Assembly: GCF_002291145.1 (NCBI RefSeq)
Contig: NZ_NTGE01000211.1
Span: 121,399-185,398 of the forward strand
Length of the DNA stretch: 64,000 nt
Direction of reading: 5' to 3'
Source: Streptomyces sp. SA15
GTDB lineage: Bacteria > Actinomycetota > Actinomycetes > Streptomycetales > Streptomycetaceae
Both the position numbers and the translations under genes were made by a program. This document shows, in pieces, positions 1 to 6,975 of the stretch. Positions within the stretch are counted from its first letter, which is position 1; the number at the start of each line of letters is the position of its first letter. The notes beneath the pieces are model-generated. The model saw nothing but the letters and a program-made list of their open reading frames with translations. It searched no databases and was not told the DNA's origin.

Positions 1-6
1 GACCCA

Positions 7-840
7 CTACTCCTGCTTGCCCTCCATGGCCAACAGCTCCTCGTTGGGAATGGCCCCACCGAACCGCCGGTCCCGCGAAGCGAACTCCACGCACGCCCGC
101 CACAGATCACGCCGGTCGAAGTCCGGCCACAGCACGTTCTGGAACACCATCTCGGCATAGGCGCTCTGCCACAGCAGATAGTTGGACGTACGCTGCTCAC
201 CACTCGGCCGCAGGAACAGGTCGACGTCCGGCATGTCCGGGTAGTAAAGGTACTTCGCGAAGGTCTTCTCCGTGACCTTCGACGGATCGAGCCGCCCGGC
301 CCGTACGTCCTCCGCCAGCGCCTGCGCCGCATCGGCGATCTCGGCCCGGCCGCCGTAGTTCATGCAGAAGTACAGGGTCAGCTTGTCGTTCCCCTTCGTC
401 TGCTCCTGCGCGACCTGAAGCTCCTTGGCCACCGACTTCCACAGCTTGGGCATCCGCCCCACCCACCGCACCCGAACCCCCAGCTCATCGAGCTGATCCC
501 GGGTCTTACGGATGAAGTCACGGTTGAAGTTCATCAGGAAGCGCACCTCGTCCGGAGACCGCTTCCAGTTCTCGGTCGAGAAGGCGTACAGCGAGATCGC
601 CCCCACGCCCATCTCGATCGCCCCCTGCAACACATCCAGCACCCGCTCGGCACCGACCTTGTGCCCCTCGGTACGCGGCAGCCCCCGCTCCTTCGCCCAC
701 CGCCCGTTCCCGTCCATGACGATCGCCACATGCTTCGGGACCAGCTCGCCGGGCAGCTTCGGCGCGCGGGCACCGGACGGGTGCGGCTCCGGCGTCTTGT
801 ACTCGCGGCGCTGGCGCCCCAGGAACCCGCGTGTGGCCAT
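7..840 (-). CDS. uppS: Isoprenyl transferase (undecaprenyl diphosphate synthase family)
   Basis: Cis-prenyltransferase that condenses isopentenyl diphosphate units into the long polyprenyl diphosphate used as lipid carrier for cell-wall synthesis. The 277-residue protein has the family signature DGNGRW at residues 43-48, followed by the conserved GH at residues 59-60, and near the C-terminus the RPSGEQRTSNYLLWQ block that binds the diphosphate. About 35 residues of basic, proline-rich N-terminal extension precede the core, as is usual in actinobacteria. It lies 53 bp downstream of recO on the same strand, the order found in many actinobacterial genomes, so co-transcription is likely. Actinobacteria often carry more than one enzyme of this family, so the exact chain length is not certain. 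Confidence 0.95.
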   Translation of the reverse strand: MATRGFLGRQRREYKTPEPHPSGARAPKLPGELVPKHVAIVMDGNGRWAKERGLPRTEGHKVGAERVLDVLQGAIEMGVGAISLYAFSTENWKRSPDEVRFLMNFNRDFIRKTRDQLDELGVRVRWVGRMPKLWKSVAKELQVAQEQTKGNDKLTLYFCMNYGGRAEIADAAQALAEDVRAGRLDPSKVTEKTFAKYLYYPDMPDVDLFLRPSGEQRTSNYLLWQSAYAEMVFQNVLWPDFDRRDLWRACVEFASRDRRFGGAIPNEELLAMEGKQE

Positions 841-893
841 GTGTTTCTCGTCTCCCTAAGCGTGTGCTTATTTCTCAGCTTATTTGTCAGTGC

Positions 894-1640
894 TTATTTC
901 TCTACGTACCGAAGTGAGCGCAGCCCGCGCTCCAGATGCCAGTGCAGGTACGCGGACACCAGCCCGCTCCCCTCCCGGACGTACCGCGGCTCGCACGCGT
1001 CCGCGGTCTCCCAGTCTCCCGTAAGCAGCGCGCCGAGGAGTTCCAGGGTCTGCGGCGACGGTACGACACTCCCCGGCACCCGGCAGTCCACGCAGACGGA
1101 CCCCCCGGACGCCACCGAGAAGAACCGGTTCGGCCCGGCCATACCGCACTTCGCACAGTCGCTGAAGCTGGGGGCGTACCCATTGACGGCGAGGGAGCGC
1201 AGCAGAAAGGCATCCAGAACAAGGTGCGGCGCGTGCTCACCCCGGGCGAGCGTCCGCAGGGCGCCGACGAGCAGCAGATACTGCTGCACCGCCGGCTCGC
1301 CCTCGTGGTCGGTGAACCGCTCGGCGGTCTCCAGCATGGCCGTCCCGGCGGTGTACCGCGCGTAGTCGGCGACGATCCCGCCCCCGTACGGCGCGATGGT
1401 CTCGCTCTGTGTACACAGCGGCAGCCCGCGCCCGACCAGCTCACTCCCCCGCGCGAAGAACTGCACGTCCACGTGCGAGAAGGGTTCGAGCCGCGCCCCG
1501 AACTTCGACTTGGTCCGCCGCACACCCCTGGCCACGGCCCGTACCCGACCGTGACCGCGCGTGAGCAGCGTGATGATCCGGTCCGCCTCACCCAGCTTCT
1601 GGGTGCGCAGCACGATGCCGTCGTCGCGGAACAGACTCAT
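894..1640 (-). CDS. recO: DNA repair protein RecO
   Basis: Recombination mediator of the RecFOR pathway that helps load RecA onto SSB-coated DNA. The 248-residue product starts MSLFRDDGIVLRTQKLGEAD, the typical OB-fold start of RecO, and carries a four-cysteine zinc site in its C-terminal half (CAKC, then CVDC about 20 residues later). An in-frame ATG further upstream at 1703 would add 21 residues that do not look like RecO, so the start at 1640 is preferred. The stop codon lies in an AT-rich stretch in which the 12-mer tgcttatttctc occurs twice, around 865 and 891. Upstream genes on this strand belong to an accessory island, so the usual recO neighbours have been displaced. Confidence 0.93.
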   Translation of the reverse strand: MSLFRDDGIVLRTQKLGEADRIITLLTRGHGRVRAVARGVRRTKSKFGARLEPFSHVDVQFFARGSELVGRGLPLCTQSETIAPYGGGIVADYARYTAGTAMLETAERFTDHEGEPAVQQYLLLVGALRTLARGEHAPHLVLDAFLLRSLAVNGYAPSFSDCAKCGMAGPNRFFSVASGGSVCVDCRVPGSVVPSPQTLELLGALLTGDWETADACEPRYVREGSGLVSAYLHWHLERGLRSLRYVEK

Positions 1641-1699
1641 GAAGCCATTCTCGCCTACGGCAGGTGCGCGCCGTGTTTCGAGTGCTTCGACCGCGGGTT

Positions 1700-1915
1700 T
1701 CAAGGGACCTCACCTCGGCTGCGGGCGTTGGCGTACGCCGTCGCCGCGCTGAGACGCTCGGCCTGGGTGGCGCGGCGCACGGCCCCCGGCTCGGCGTCCC
1801 ACTCCCGCCCGCCGCCGTACGGTCTCAGCTGTACGTAGGGCCCTTCGTGCCCCATGACGATCCCGAGCCTGCCCGTACGGGTGTCCACGACATACGACCC
1901 GACCGGCGGTTTCAT
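1700..1915 (-). CDS. Small conserved Streptomyces protein of unknown function
   Basis: A 71-residue protein starting MKPPVGSYVVDTRTGRLG, with a beta-rich N-terminal half (GIVMGHEGPYVQLRPYGGGR) and a helical C-terminal tail rich in alanine and arginine. No catalytic motif is visible. Its start codon overlaps the end of the next gene upstream by four bases (1912-1915), so the two are translated together. The pair is divergent from an XRE regulator and DUF397 gene, an arrangement common in Streptomyces. A longer reading in the same frame back to 2200 is possible, but the added part overlaps the neighbouring gene and lacks a plausible start. Function is unknown. Confidence 0.75.
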   Translation of the reverse strand: MKPPVGSYVVDTRTGRLGIVMGHEGPYVQLRPYGGGREWDAEPGAVRRATQAERLSAATAYANARSRGEVP

Positions 1916-2118
1916 CGCAGCACCGCCGCGAGTCGCTGCGCGGTCTCGACGGAACATCGGCCCAATTCGACGAGTGGACACGGTGCCTCCCGCGCAAGAC
2001 TCACCGGGTCGAGCCCGAGTGACGGCAGAATAATTCCGGCCTTCCTGAGCGCCGCGCGCAATTCTTTCACCGCGTCCTCCGCTTCTTCGACGCAGAGCGC
2101 CGAGTGCTGTGCCTCCAC
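1912..2118 (-). CDS. Small helical protein, partner of the XRE/DUF397 locus
   Basis: A 68-residue protein beginning with GTG (VEAQHSALCVEEAEDAVKEL). The start is chosen because AAGGGGAG sits four bases upstream; an ATG at 2175 would run into the divergent promoter region. The sequence predicts two amphipathic helices around a GIILPSLGLDP turn, and ends in a second helix (SVETAQRLAAVL). No enzyme motif is present. It overlaps the following small gene by ATGA and faces the XRE regulator across 114 bp, so a shared divergent control region is likely. Similar small proteins accompany DUF397/XRE pairs in Streptomyces; their role is not established. Confidence 0.7.
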   Translation of the reverse strand: MEAQHSALCVEEAEDAVKELRAALRKAGIILPSLGLDPVSLAREAPCPLVELGRCSVETAQRLAAVLR

Positions 2119-2232
2119 CGTGCTCCCCTTCTTTCCGGGTTTCACTCTTCGTGTCTCCACGATGCCCCTCCGCAACTACACTCGGCAGGAGTCTGTGCAC
2201 TACAAGTGCGGGTCAGCGCAAGGGGGTTGGCC

Positions 2233-3066
2233 GTGGCCAACGGTTCACGACAGGCGGCCTGGGAGTTCTTCGGGACGGAGTTGAAGCGGAGGCGGGAGGA
2301 CGCGGGGATCACTCAAGTGGGGCTGGGGGAGCGGGTCTTCGTTTCCGGTGGGTATATCGGTCAGTTCGAACAGGCGATCCGAAGACCACAGTTGGATGTG
2401 GCAAAGCGGATTGACGATGAGCTACAAACCGACGGCTTTTTCGAGCGGATGTGGCGGAAGCTCATCAAAGAACAGCGGTACGCGGATTACTTCGCGCATG
2501 CGGCTGAGCTGGAGCGGCTGGCGACGAGCATCTGCGAGTGGGCGCCCGCCGTGGTCCCAGGCCTCCTGCAGACACCCGAGTACGCCCGTGCGATCTACCT
2601 GGCGAGCAACCCGCTTGCCACGGACGGCTACATCGAGGAGATGGTCAGCCTCCGCATGGAGCGCGCCCAGCTCCTCAAGGACGCTACACGGCCCGTGTAT
2701 TGGGCGCTCCTGCACGAAGTAGTACTGCGCGTCCCGGTCGGCTCCCCCGCAGTGATGGCCCAGCAGTTGGACCACATCGCGGCGATGGTGCGCAGCCGCG
2801 AGGTACTGGTGCAGGTACTGCCGTTCTCTGCGGGGGCACATCCGCAGATGGGCAAGCTGATGAGGCTCATGGAGTTCGAAGACGCCCCGCCAACCGTCTA
2901 TACAGAGGGGGTGTTTTCGGGGAACCTGCTGGATGATCCGGCCGTAGTGAAGCGGACACAGGCGGATTACGATCACCTCAGGGCCGCCGCTCTGCCACTG
3001 GAGGCGTCCCTGGCCCTGATCGAATCGGCGGCGGAGGACTACAGACGATGCGCGGGTACAACTTGA
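2233..3066 (+). CDS. XRE-family transcriptional regulator with DUF5753 domain
   Basis: DNA-binding regulator of the large Streptomyces family that pairs with DUF397 proteins. The 277-residue product has a helix-turn-helix of the XRE type at about residues 12-65 (ELKRRREDAGITQVGLGERV ... GYIGQFE) followed by a DUF5753 region with the characteristic blocks VVPGLLQTPEYARA, WALLHEVVLR and VQVLPFSAGAHP. The GTG start at 2233 has AAGGGGG upstream; the longer reading from 2104 crosses the divergent promoter. The downstream DUF397 gene overlaps it by 19 bp. BldB-, AbaA- and WhiJ-type loci in Streptomyces have this organisation and influence development, but the target here is unknown. Confidence 0.88.
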   Translation: MANGSRQAAWEFFGTELKRRREDAGITQVGLGERVFVSGGYIGQFEQAIRRPQLDVAKRIDDELQTDGFFERMWRKLIKEQRYADYFAHAAELERLATSICEWAPAVVPGLLQTPEYARAIYLASNPLATDGYIEEMVSLRMERAQLLKDATRPVYWALLHEVVLRVPVGSPAVMAQQLDHIAAMVRSREVLVQVLPFSAGAHPQMGKLMRLMEFEDAPPTVYTEGVFSGNLLDDPAVVKRTQADYDHLRAAALPLEASLALIESAAEDYRRCAGTT

Positions 3067-3362
3067 CCAACGCCCGCTGGCGCAAGAGCACCTACAGCGG
3101 CGGCAGCGGGGGCGAGGAGTGCGTCGAGGTCGCGTACGACTTCCCAGGCGCCGCCCGCTGGCGCAAGAGCACGTACAGCAACGGCGAGGGCGGCAACTGC
3201 GTCGAGGTAGCCGACGGAGTCCCCGGCGTCGTCCCGGTCCGTGACAGCAAGGTGCCCGGCGGTCCTGCTCTGCTCATCGGGTCGGCCGCCTGGACGGAGT
3301 TCATCGGCACCGTGGGGGCCGCCCGCTTCTTTGCCAGTGTCGTGCTTCCACGACCCGAGTAA
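3048..3362 (+). CDS. DUF397-domain protein with duplicated core and repeat-encoded tail
   Basis: Small partner of the XRE regulator, whose end it overlaps by 19 bp. The DUF397 core occurs twice in tandem: RWRKSTYSGGSGGEECVEVA at about residues 11-30 and RWRKSTYSNGEGGNCVEVAD at about residues 37-56. The second copy continues into the normal family sequence (VPVRDSKVPGGPALLIGS). The last 18 residues, GTVGAARFFASVVLPRPE, lie inside a 265-bp repeat that recurs inverted at 6585-6849, so the natural C-terminus has probably been replaced when the repeat arrived. DUF397 proteins are small regulatory partners, some acting like antitoxins or anti-regulators; function here is not proven. Confidence 0.8.
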   Translation: MRGYNLTNARWRKSTYSGGSGGEECVEVAYDFPGAARWRKSTYSNGEGGNCVEVADGVPGVVPVRDSKVPGGPALLIGSAAWTEFIGTVGAARFFASVVLPRPE

Positions 3363-3569
3363 AGGGCGCTTCGCGTCGGCTACGCCGATGGCCCTTCGGG
3401 CACCCTTGACTCGGCTCGCTCCAGCACGGGTGAGAAGCGAGCGAGCGGCCCGGAAAGAGCGGGTGGCCAGGTGGGCAATCCCTTGGGTTGGTTGAGCGGT
3501 GGGCCGGAGACGGGGGCGCGCTCGCGCCTCGCCAGCACGCCGGGCCGGCTCAGCGGCGATCGGTGAGTG
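3305..3569 (+). repeat. 265-bp inverted repeat, left arm (pairs with 6585-6849)
   Basis: This arm reads cggcaccgt ... cttctttgccagtgtcgtgc ... ccagcacgccggg and matches the reverse complement of 6585-6849 along its whole length. By eye most positions agree, with runs of more than 50 identical bases around 3327-3395, and the two arms have equal length. The arm supplies the last 18 codons of the DUF397 gene. The region between the arms holds a transposase remnant and three small genes. It probably belongs to a dispersed family of Streptomyces intergenic repeats. Confidence 0.85.
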
Positions 3570-3584
3570 AGCGGCTGGGGACGC

Positions 3585-3695
3585 GCCGTCCAGACCCGCG
3601 AGCTCCAGCGTTACCTGCGCCGCCGCAACGCCAACGCTCGCCACCCCGACGTCTTGGCCGCGCAGCGCCGTGAGCGCGCCCGTGTCCGCAGGTAA
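3585..3695 (+). pseudogene. Remnant of a transposase C-terminus (IS630-like)
   Basis: The frame AVQTRELQRYLRRRNANARH followed by PDVLAAQRRERARVRR and a TAA stop resembles the extreme C-terminus of DDE transposases of the IS630 type found in actinobacteria. Nothing upstream in any frame continues the transposase, because the fragment joins directly onto the end of the 265-bp repeat. It is therefore a fossil of an insertion event rather than a gene. The assignment rests on memory of the family sequence and needs a database search. Confidence 0.5.
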
Positions 3696-3781
3696 AAGGG
3701 CATCCGCTGAGGAGGACGCCCTCTTGTCGGGGCAGCCTGATCCCACCGGTGAACTCCTGCCCAGTGCGTCAAACCAGTGCG
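3696..3781. other. Short non-coding tail next to the transposase remnant
   Basis: Together with the repeat and remnant before it, this makes a 419-bp stretch (3363-3781) without an intact gene. It contains a weak hairpin, agggc ... gccct (about 3697-3723), and a short direct repeat, cagtgcgtcaaa, immediately before the end of the GNAT gene. No coding signal was seen. Confidence 0.4.
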
Positions 3782-4861
3782 TCAAAAAGGCAGGCCCTGT
3801 AGGTCCACGCCGACGGTGGGCTGGGGCAGCTCGGCCAGGTCGTAGGTCATGGTGGCCAGCGGGCAGAGCCGGGTGCCGGCAGGCTGCCGGAAGGTGACCG
3901 GCGCGGATGTCTGGCGCCATCCGAGCTGCGTGTAGAGCGGGACCAGCTCCGGGCGGCAGAGCAGCATCGCCGTTTCGGCACCGGCCGCCCGTGCGTGTTC
4001 GACCGCGACGCTGATCATGGTCCTGGCGATGCCCCGGTCCCGATGGGCAGGGTGCACCAGCACATTACCCAGCCCGGCGACACGGCGCGGTGCCCCATCG
4101 AATGCCATCTCCCGCAGCAGCCACCCGGTAGCAGCCACCAGCCGCCCGTCACAGACGGCCGTGAGCGTGTGTTCCTTGTCCGCCCAGACCAGACCGGGCC
4201 CGTTGACTCCGAAGGGGTCGGGCAGACCGTCGCGGAGTGAGGCGTAGTCCTCCCGATCGCCGGGGCCGGGCGCATAGCGCAGTCGGAGGTCTGCATCACC
4301 GTCAGTACCGTCGTCCACCGCATGCTCCGCTGCGGTCGGGCTGGCGGTGGGGTCAAACCGGTACCGCAGACAGTGCAGTCCGCTGGACTGGACGGTCCCG
4401 GCTGCCTGAGCACCCAGGCGGCGCAGTACCGCGATCGAGCCCGTGTTGCCGGGCAGGACGAACGCGAAGACGGCCGGGAGCGCGAGTCGACGAAACGCCA
4501 GGTCCAAGCAGGCACGGCCTGCCTCTCCTGCGATGCCGCGGCCCTGCGCCCGTGGATGCACGGCGAAGCCGAGGTCGGCTCCGTACCGGGCCCGGTTACG
4601 CAGTCCCACCCGCCCGAGAAAGGCACGGGTTGCCGCGTCCCTGACCGCAAAGTCGCCGTAGCCGTGCCTGGCCCAGTGTGCGACGTGATCGTCGCACATC
4701 GCCTCGGCCGCAGACCGGCTGTCCGCCCGCCCGGTCGCCAGCCACCGCATGACGCTGTCCTGACTGACCACAGCCTCGAAGAGATCGTCGCTGTCCTCAC
4801 GGCGGATCGGCTCCATCACCAGCCTCTGAGTGCGCAGAACAGGTCCATGTAACCGATCCAC
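3782..4861 (-). CDS. Tandem GNAT N-acetyltransferase
   Basis: Two GCN5-related acetyltransferase domains in one 359-residue chain. The N-terminal half (residues about 5-165) resembles RimJ/RimL-type enzymes (LRTQRLVMEPIRREDSDDLF ... HPRAQGRGIAGEA ... LPGNTGSIAVLRRLG), the acetyl-CoA loop being QGRGIA. The C-terminal half (about 190-350) has a second loop, HPAHRDRGIARTM, and the end YTQLGW typical of small-molecule or aminoglycoside-type GNATs. A GTG at 4861 with GGAGGAG seven bases upstream is the best start; a TTG at 4882 would add seven residues. Such fusions are known for Mycothiol synthase and Eis-like proteins, but the length and motifs do not identify either. Substrate unknown. Confidence 0.85.
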   Translation of the reverse strand: MDRLHGPVLRTQRLVMEPIRREDSDDLFEAVVSQDSVMRWLATGRADSRSAAEAMCDDHVAHWARHGYGDFAVRDAATRAFLGRVGLRNRARYGADLGFAVHPRAQGRGIAGEAGRACLDLAFRRLALPAVFAFVLPGNTGSIAVLRRLGAQAAGTVQSSGLHCLRYRFDPTASPTAAEHAVDDGTDGDADLRLRYAPGPGDREDYASLRDGLPDPFGVNGPGLVWADKEHTLTAVCDGRLVAATGWLLREMAFDGAPRRVAGLGNVLVHPAHRDRGIARTMISVAVEHARAAGAETAMLLCRPELVPLYTQLGWRQTSAPVTFRQPAGTRLCPLATMTYDLAELPQPTVGVDLQGLPF

Positions 4862-5016
4862 TCGGCAACTCCTCCCAGCCAACGAGAGAGGAGAGTATCC
4901 GGCAACCCCTTGGAGCGATCTGGTGACCCGGATGCCGCGCTCGGACTGCGACCGCGGCTCGGCCGGCCTAGCGTGGCTTCAGTCTCTTTGAGTGTTGGTC
5001 AGGCGGGAGTAACGGC

Positions 5017-5319
5017 ATGTATATGCTTCGCGAGGTCTACCAGGCCGAGCGCGGAAAGGCGCCGGAGATCGTGGCGGCGTTCAAGACGCTCTCCGGCGTG
5101 TTGGAGAAGGCCGGGTGCACGAACCGGAGGATCTACGTCGATTACGCGGGTCCCATGGACACCGTCTTCGCCCAGTGGGAGTTCGACAGCCTCGACCAGT
5201 ACTTCACCCTGGAGCGGGAGTTTTTCAAGAACCCGGACGCGGAAGCACGGGCTCTGATCGACGCCTTCAACAGCAACGCGAAATCCGGCTACAAGGAGAT
5301 CTACGAGGTCATCCAGTAG
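5017..5319 (+). CDS. Small alpha/beta-barrel (NIPSNAP/ABM-like) protein
   Basis: A 100-residue protein with the pattern of a dimeric alpha/beta barrel: an initial strand (MYMLREVYQ), a helix (KAPEIVAAFKTLSGVLEKAG), strands RRIYVDYAG and TVFAQWEFD, and helices LDQYFTLEREFF and ALIDAFNSNA ending in strand YKEIYEVIQ. This fold is shared by NIPSNAP-like, ABM and Dabb proteins, which bind small hydrophobic molecules or catalyse simple oxidations. No catalytic residue can be named. A GGCGGGAG ribosome site lies just upstream. It is followed 108 bp later by a SnoaL-like gene and lies inside the island bounded by the 265-bp inverted repeats. Confidence 0.75.
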   Translation: MYMLREVYQAERGKAPEIVAAFKTLSGVLEKAGCTNRRIYVDYAGPMDTVFAQWEFDSLDQYFTLEREFFKNPDAEARALIDAFNSNAKSGYKEIYEVIQ

Positions 5320-5427
5320 CGCTATGAGCTGAGTGAGTTGCACCGGTCAGCGGCTCAGCCTCGCCGTCTGCCAACAGCCGTACCGTGCGTCCGAGTACCT
5401 ACGTTCTCGATCAATGAGGCAGGCCTG

Positions 5428-5808
5428 GTGACCAACATCGACGTGGTGCGCTCCATCTACGACGCATTCGGGCGTAAAGACATCGACGGCCTCATGGGCC
5501 TCCTCGACCCCACGGTGGAGATCTATCAAACCGACCAGCTGCCGTGGGGTGGTCGCTATCGAGGCCTCGAGGGCGCCCAGGAGTTCTTGGGCAAGTTGGT
5601 CTCACACATCGATTCAGCGGTCGAGCCAGAAGAGTTGGTCGAAGCGGGCGAGCGAGTTGTCGAGATTGGGCGCAGCCGCGGTCTCGTGAAGGGAACCGGG
5701 CGCGAATTCGACGTTCGCGAAGTCCATGTGTGGGAATTGCGCAACGACAAGGTAGTCAGCTTCCAGTCGCACATCGACACCCCCGAAATGCTGCGCGTAC
5801 TGGAGTGA
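5428..5808 (+). CDS. SnoaL-like (NTF2-fold) protein
   Basis: A 126-residue NTF2-like protein. The N-terminus VTNIDVVRSIYDAFGRKDID, the block LDPTVEIYQTDQLPWGG and the closing WELRNDKVVSFQSHIDTPEM are typical of the SnoaL/ketosteroid-isomerase-like superfamily, which includes polyketide cyclases and many binding proteins without known function. The GTG at 5428 with a GAGG eight bases upstream is preferred over an ATG at 5338, because the extra 30 residues do not resemble the family. With the neighbouring barrel protein it may handle a small hydrophobic compound; this is inference from folds only. Confidence 0.8.
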   Translation: MTNIDVVRSIYDAFGRKDIDGLMGLLDPTVEIYQTDQLPWGGRYRGLEGAQEFLGKLVSHIDSAVEPEELVEAGERVVEIGRSRGLVKGTGREFDVREVHVWELRNDKVVSFQSHIDTPEMLRVLE

Positions 5809-6212
5809 AGCGGCCTCAACTGGCCGACACCGGTGTCCTCGGACCCGCCGCCCGCGAGCAGTTCGCCACACCGGAGGGAGGCAGCCGACGCCGTTGCCCA
5901 ACCTTCCCTGACCGCTGCCCAGTTGCGGGAGATCACTGGTGTACTCGCCTCCCCCTGACCCGGACACCGGGTCGGTTCAGCGGCGTGCGGCCGGTGGGCG
6001 GCTGGGGGCGCGCCGACCGAGTGGCGGCACGCCGGGGCGGTTTGGCGAGCGGCGGCCGGGGACGCGCGGGGAGTGGCGGGACGCTCGGTCGGATCAGCGG
6101 ATAGCGGGCCGGTGGCGGTGCGCGGGTGCGCAGCTGCGACGGCCGGCCGGGCCCTTCCGGCCGACTCGGCGACTGACGACAGGGGAGGTAGGGAACAAAA
6201 CGGACACTCACC

Positions 6213-6298
6213 CAGTAATTGGCAGATCTGTTCCACCGGTGCGGGCGCGTGACCTGGGGTTTTCCTTCGCGGGGGTGGAACAGATCTGCCAATTACTG
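6213..6298. repeat. Perfect 25-bp inverted repeat with a 36-nt spacer
   Basis: The arm cagtaattggcagatctg plus ttccacc (6213-6237) is repeated exactly as its reverse complement at 6274-6298, with 36 nt between. The arms are clearly more AT-rich than their surroundings. There is no T-run after the right arm, so a normal intrinsic terminator is unlikely. It could be the ends of a small non-autonomous mobile element, a recombination site or an RNA hairpin. Confidence 0.9.
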
Positions 6299-6584
6299 CT
6301 CGGGGCCGTCCCTCTCGAGGCCCGGGGTGCGGAAGCTCCGGATGGGGCGGTCGTCGCCTCGCTGGCCGCAGTCGATGAGCCGGGGCGGGGTGCCCCCGCC
6401 CCACCGACGCGCTACCGCCACCATCCACTCACCGCAAGCCGCCCAGCCGGCCCGGCGTGCCGCCGCCCAGCCGGTGCGCCCCGCCCCCAAGCCACAGACG
6501 GGCCGATCGCCGATCGCCGATCACCGATCACCGCTGAGCCGAGGCGAGCCCCACCTCAACCACCGGCGGCACCACCACTCCCCC

Positions 6585-6849
6585 ACTCACCGATAGCCGC
6601 TAAGCCCACCCGGCGTGCTGGCGAGGCGCGACCGCGCCCCCGGGCCCCAGCCCACCCCCCAACCAACCCCAGGGACCGCCCACCTGGCCCCCCGCTCTCC
6701 CCCGGCCGCCCGCTCGCTTCTCCCCCGTGCTGGAGCGAGCCGAGTCAAGGGTGGCCCGAAGGGCCATCGGCGTAGCCGACGCGAAGCGCCCTTTACTCGG
6801 GTCGTGGAAGCACGACACTGGCAAAGAAGCGGGTGGCCCGACGGTGCCG
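6585..6849 (-). repeat. 265-bp inverted repeat, right arm (pairs with 3305-3569)
   Basis: Reverse-complement copy of 3305-3569 with the same length. The end nearest the following gene (6720-6849) is almost identical to the left arm, while the part at 6585-6720 has diverged more. The two arms bracket about 3.0 kb of accessory DNA. Confidence 0.85.
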
Positions 6850-6975
6850 TCCAAACGGTCGGTGGGACAAGTGGCCTCAGGGGCGCGACCAGGGGTGGTG
6901 CTGGGGTAAACCCCCGGGGAATCAGGGCCGTTTCCCGGATGTGGAGGATGCCGGAGTTCCGCGAGGCTCGTTCGC

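Larger units (their letters stand above)
5809..6975. other. Long repeat-rich intergenic region
   Basis: About 1.17 kb without a supportable gene. It contains degenerate GC-rich stretches of the type ggcggctggggacgcg that recur near 3570, a perfect 25-bp inverted repeat (6213-6298), four tandem 7-bp units cgatcgc/cgatcac (6504-6531) and the right arm of the 265-bp inverted repeat (6585-6849). Long open frames here are repetitive, rich in Pro, Arg and Ala, and lack ribosome sites. A short frame at about 5855-5945 ending in LTAAQLREITGVLASP could be the tail of a lost gene. Confidence 0.6.

Noticed and set aside
841..893. Duplicate tgcttatttctc near the end of recO as a possible regulatory repeat
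   Set aside because: Only two short copies in an AT-rich gap; could be chance, and one overlaps recO.
5855..5945. LTAAQLREITGVLASP-ended frame as a gene
   Set aside because: No start codon or ribosome site and only about 35 residues; at best a remnant.
5809..6975. Several open frames of 60-290 residues in the repeat region
   Set aside because: They are Pro/Arg/Ala-rich shadows of GC-rich repeats, occur on both strands, and lack ribosome sites or family similarity.
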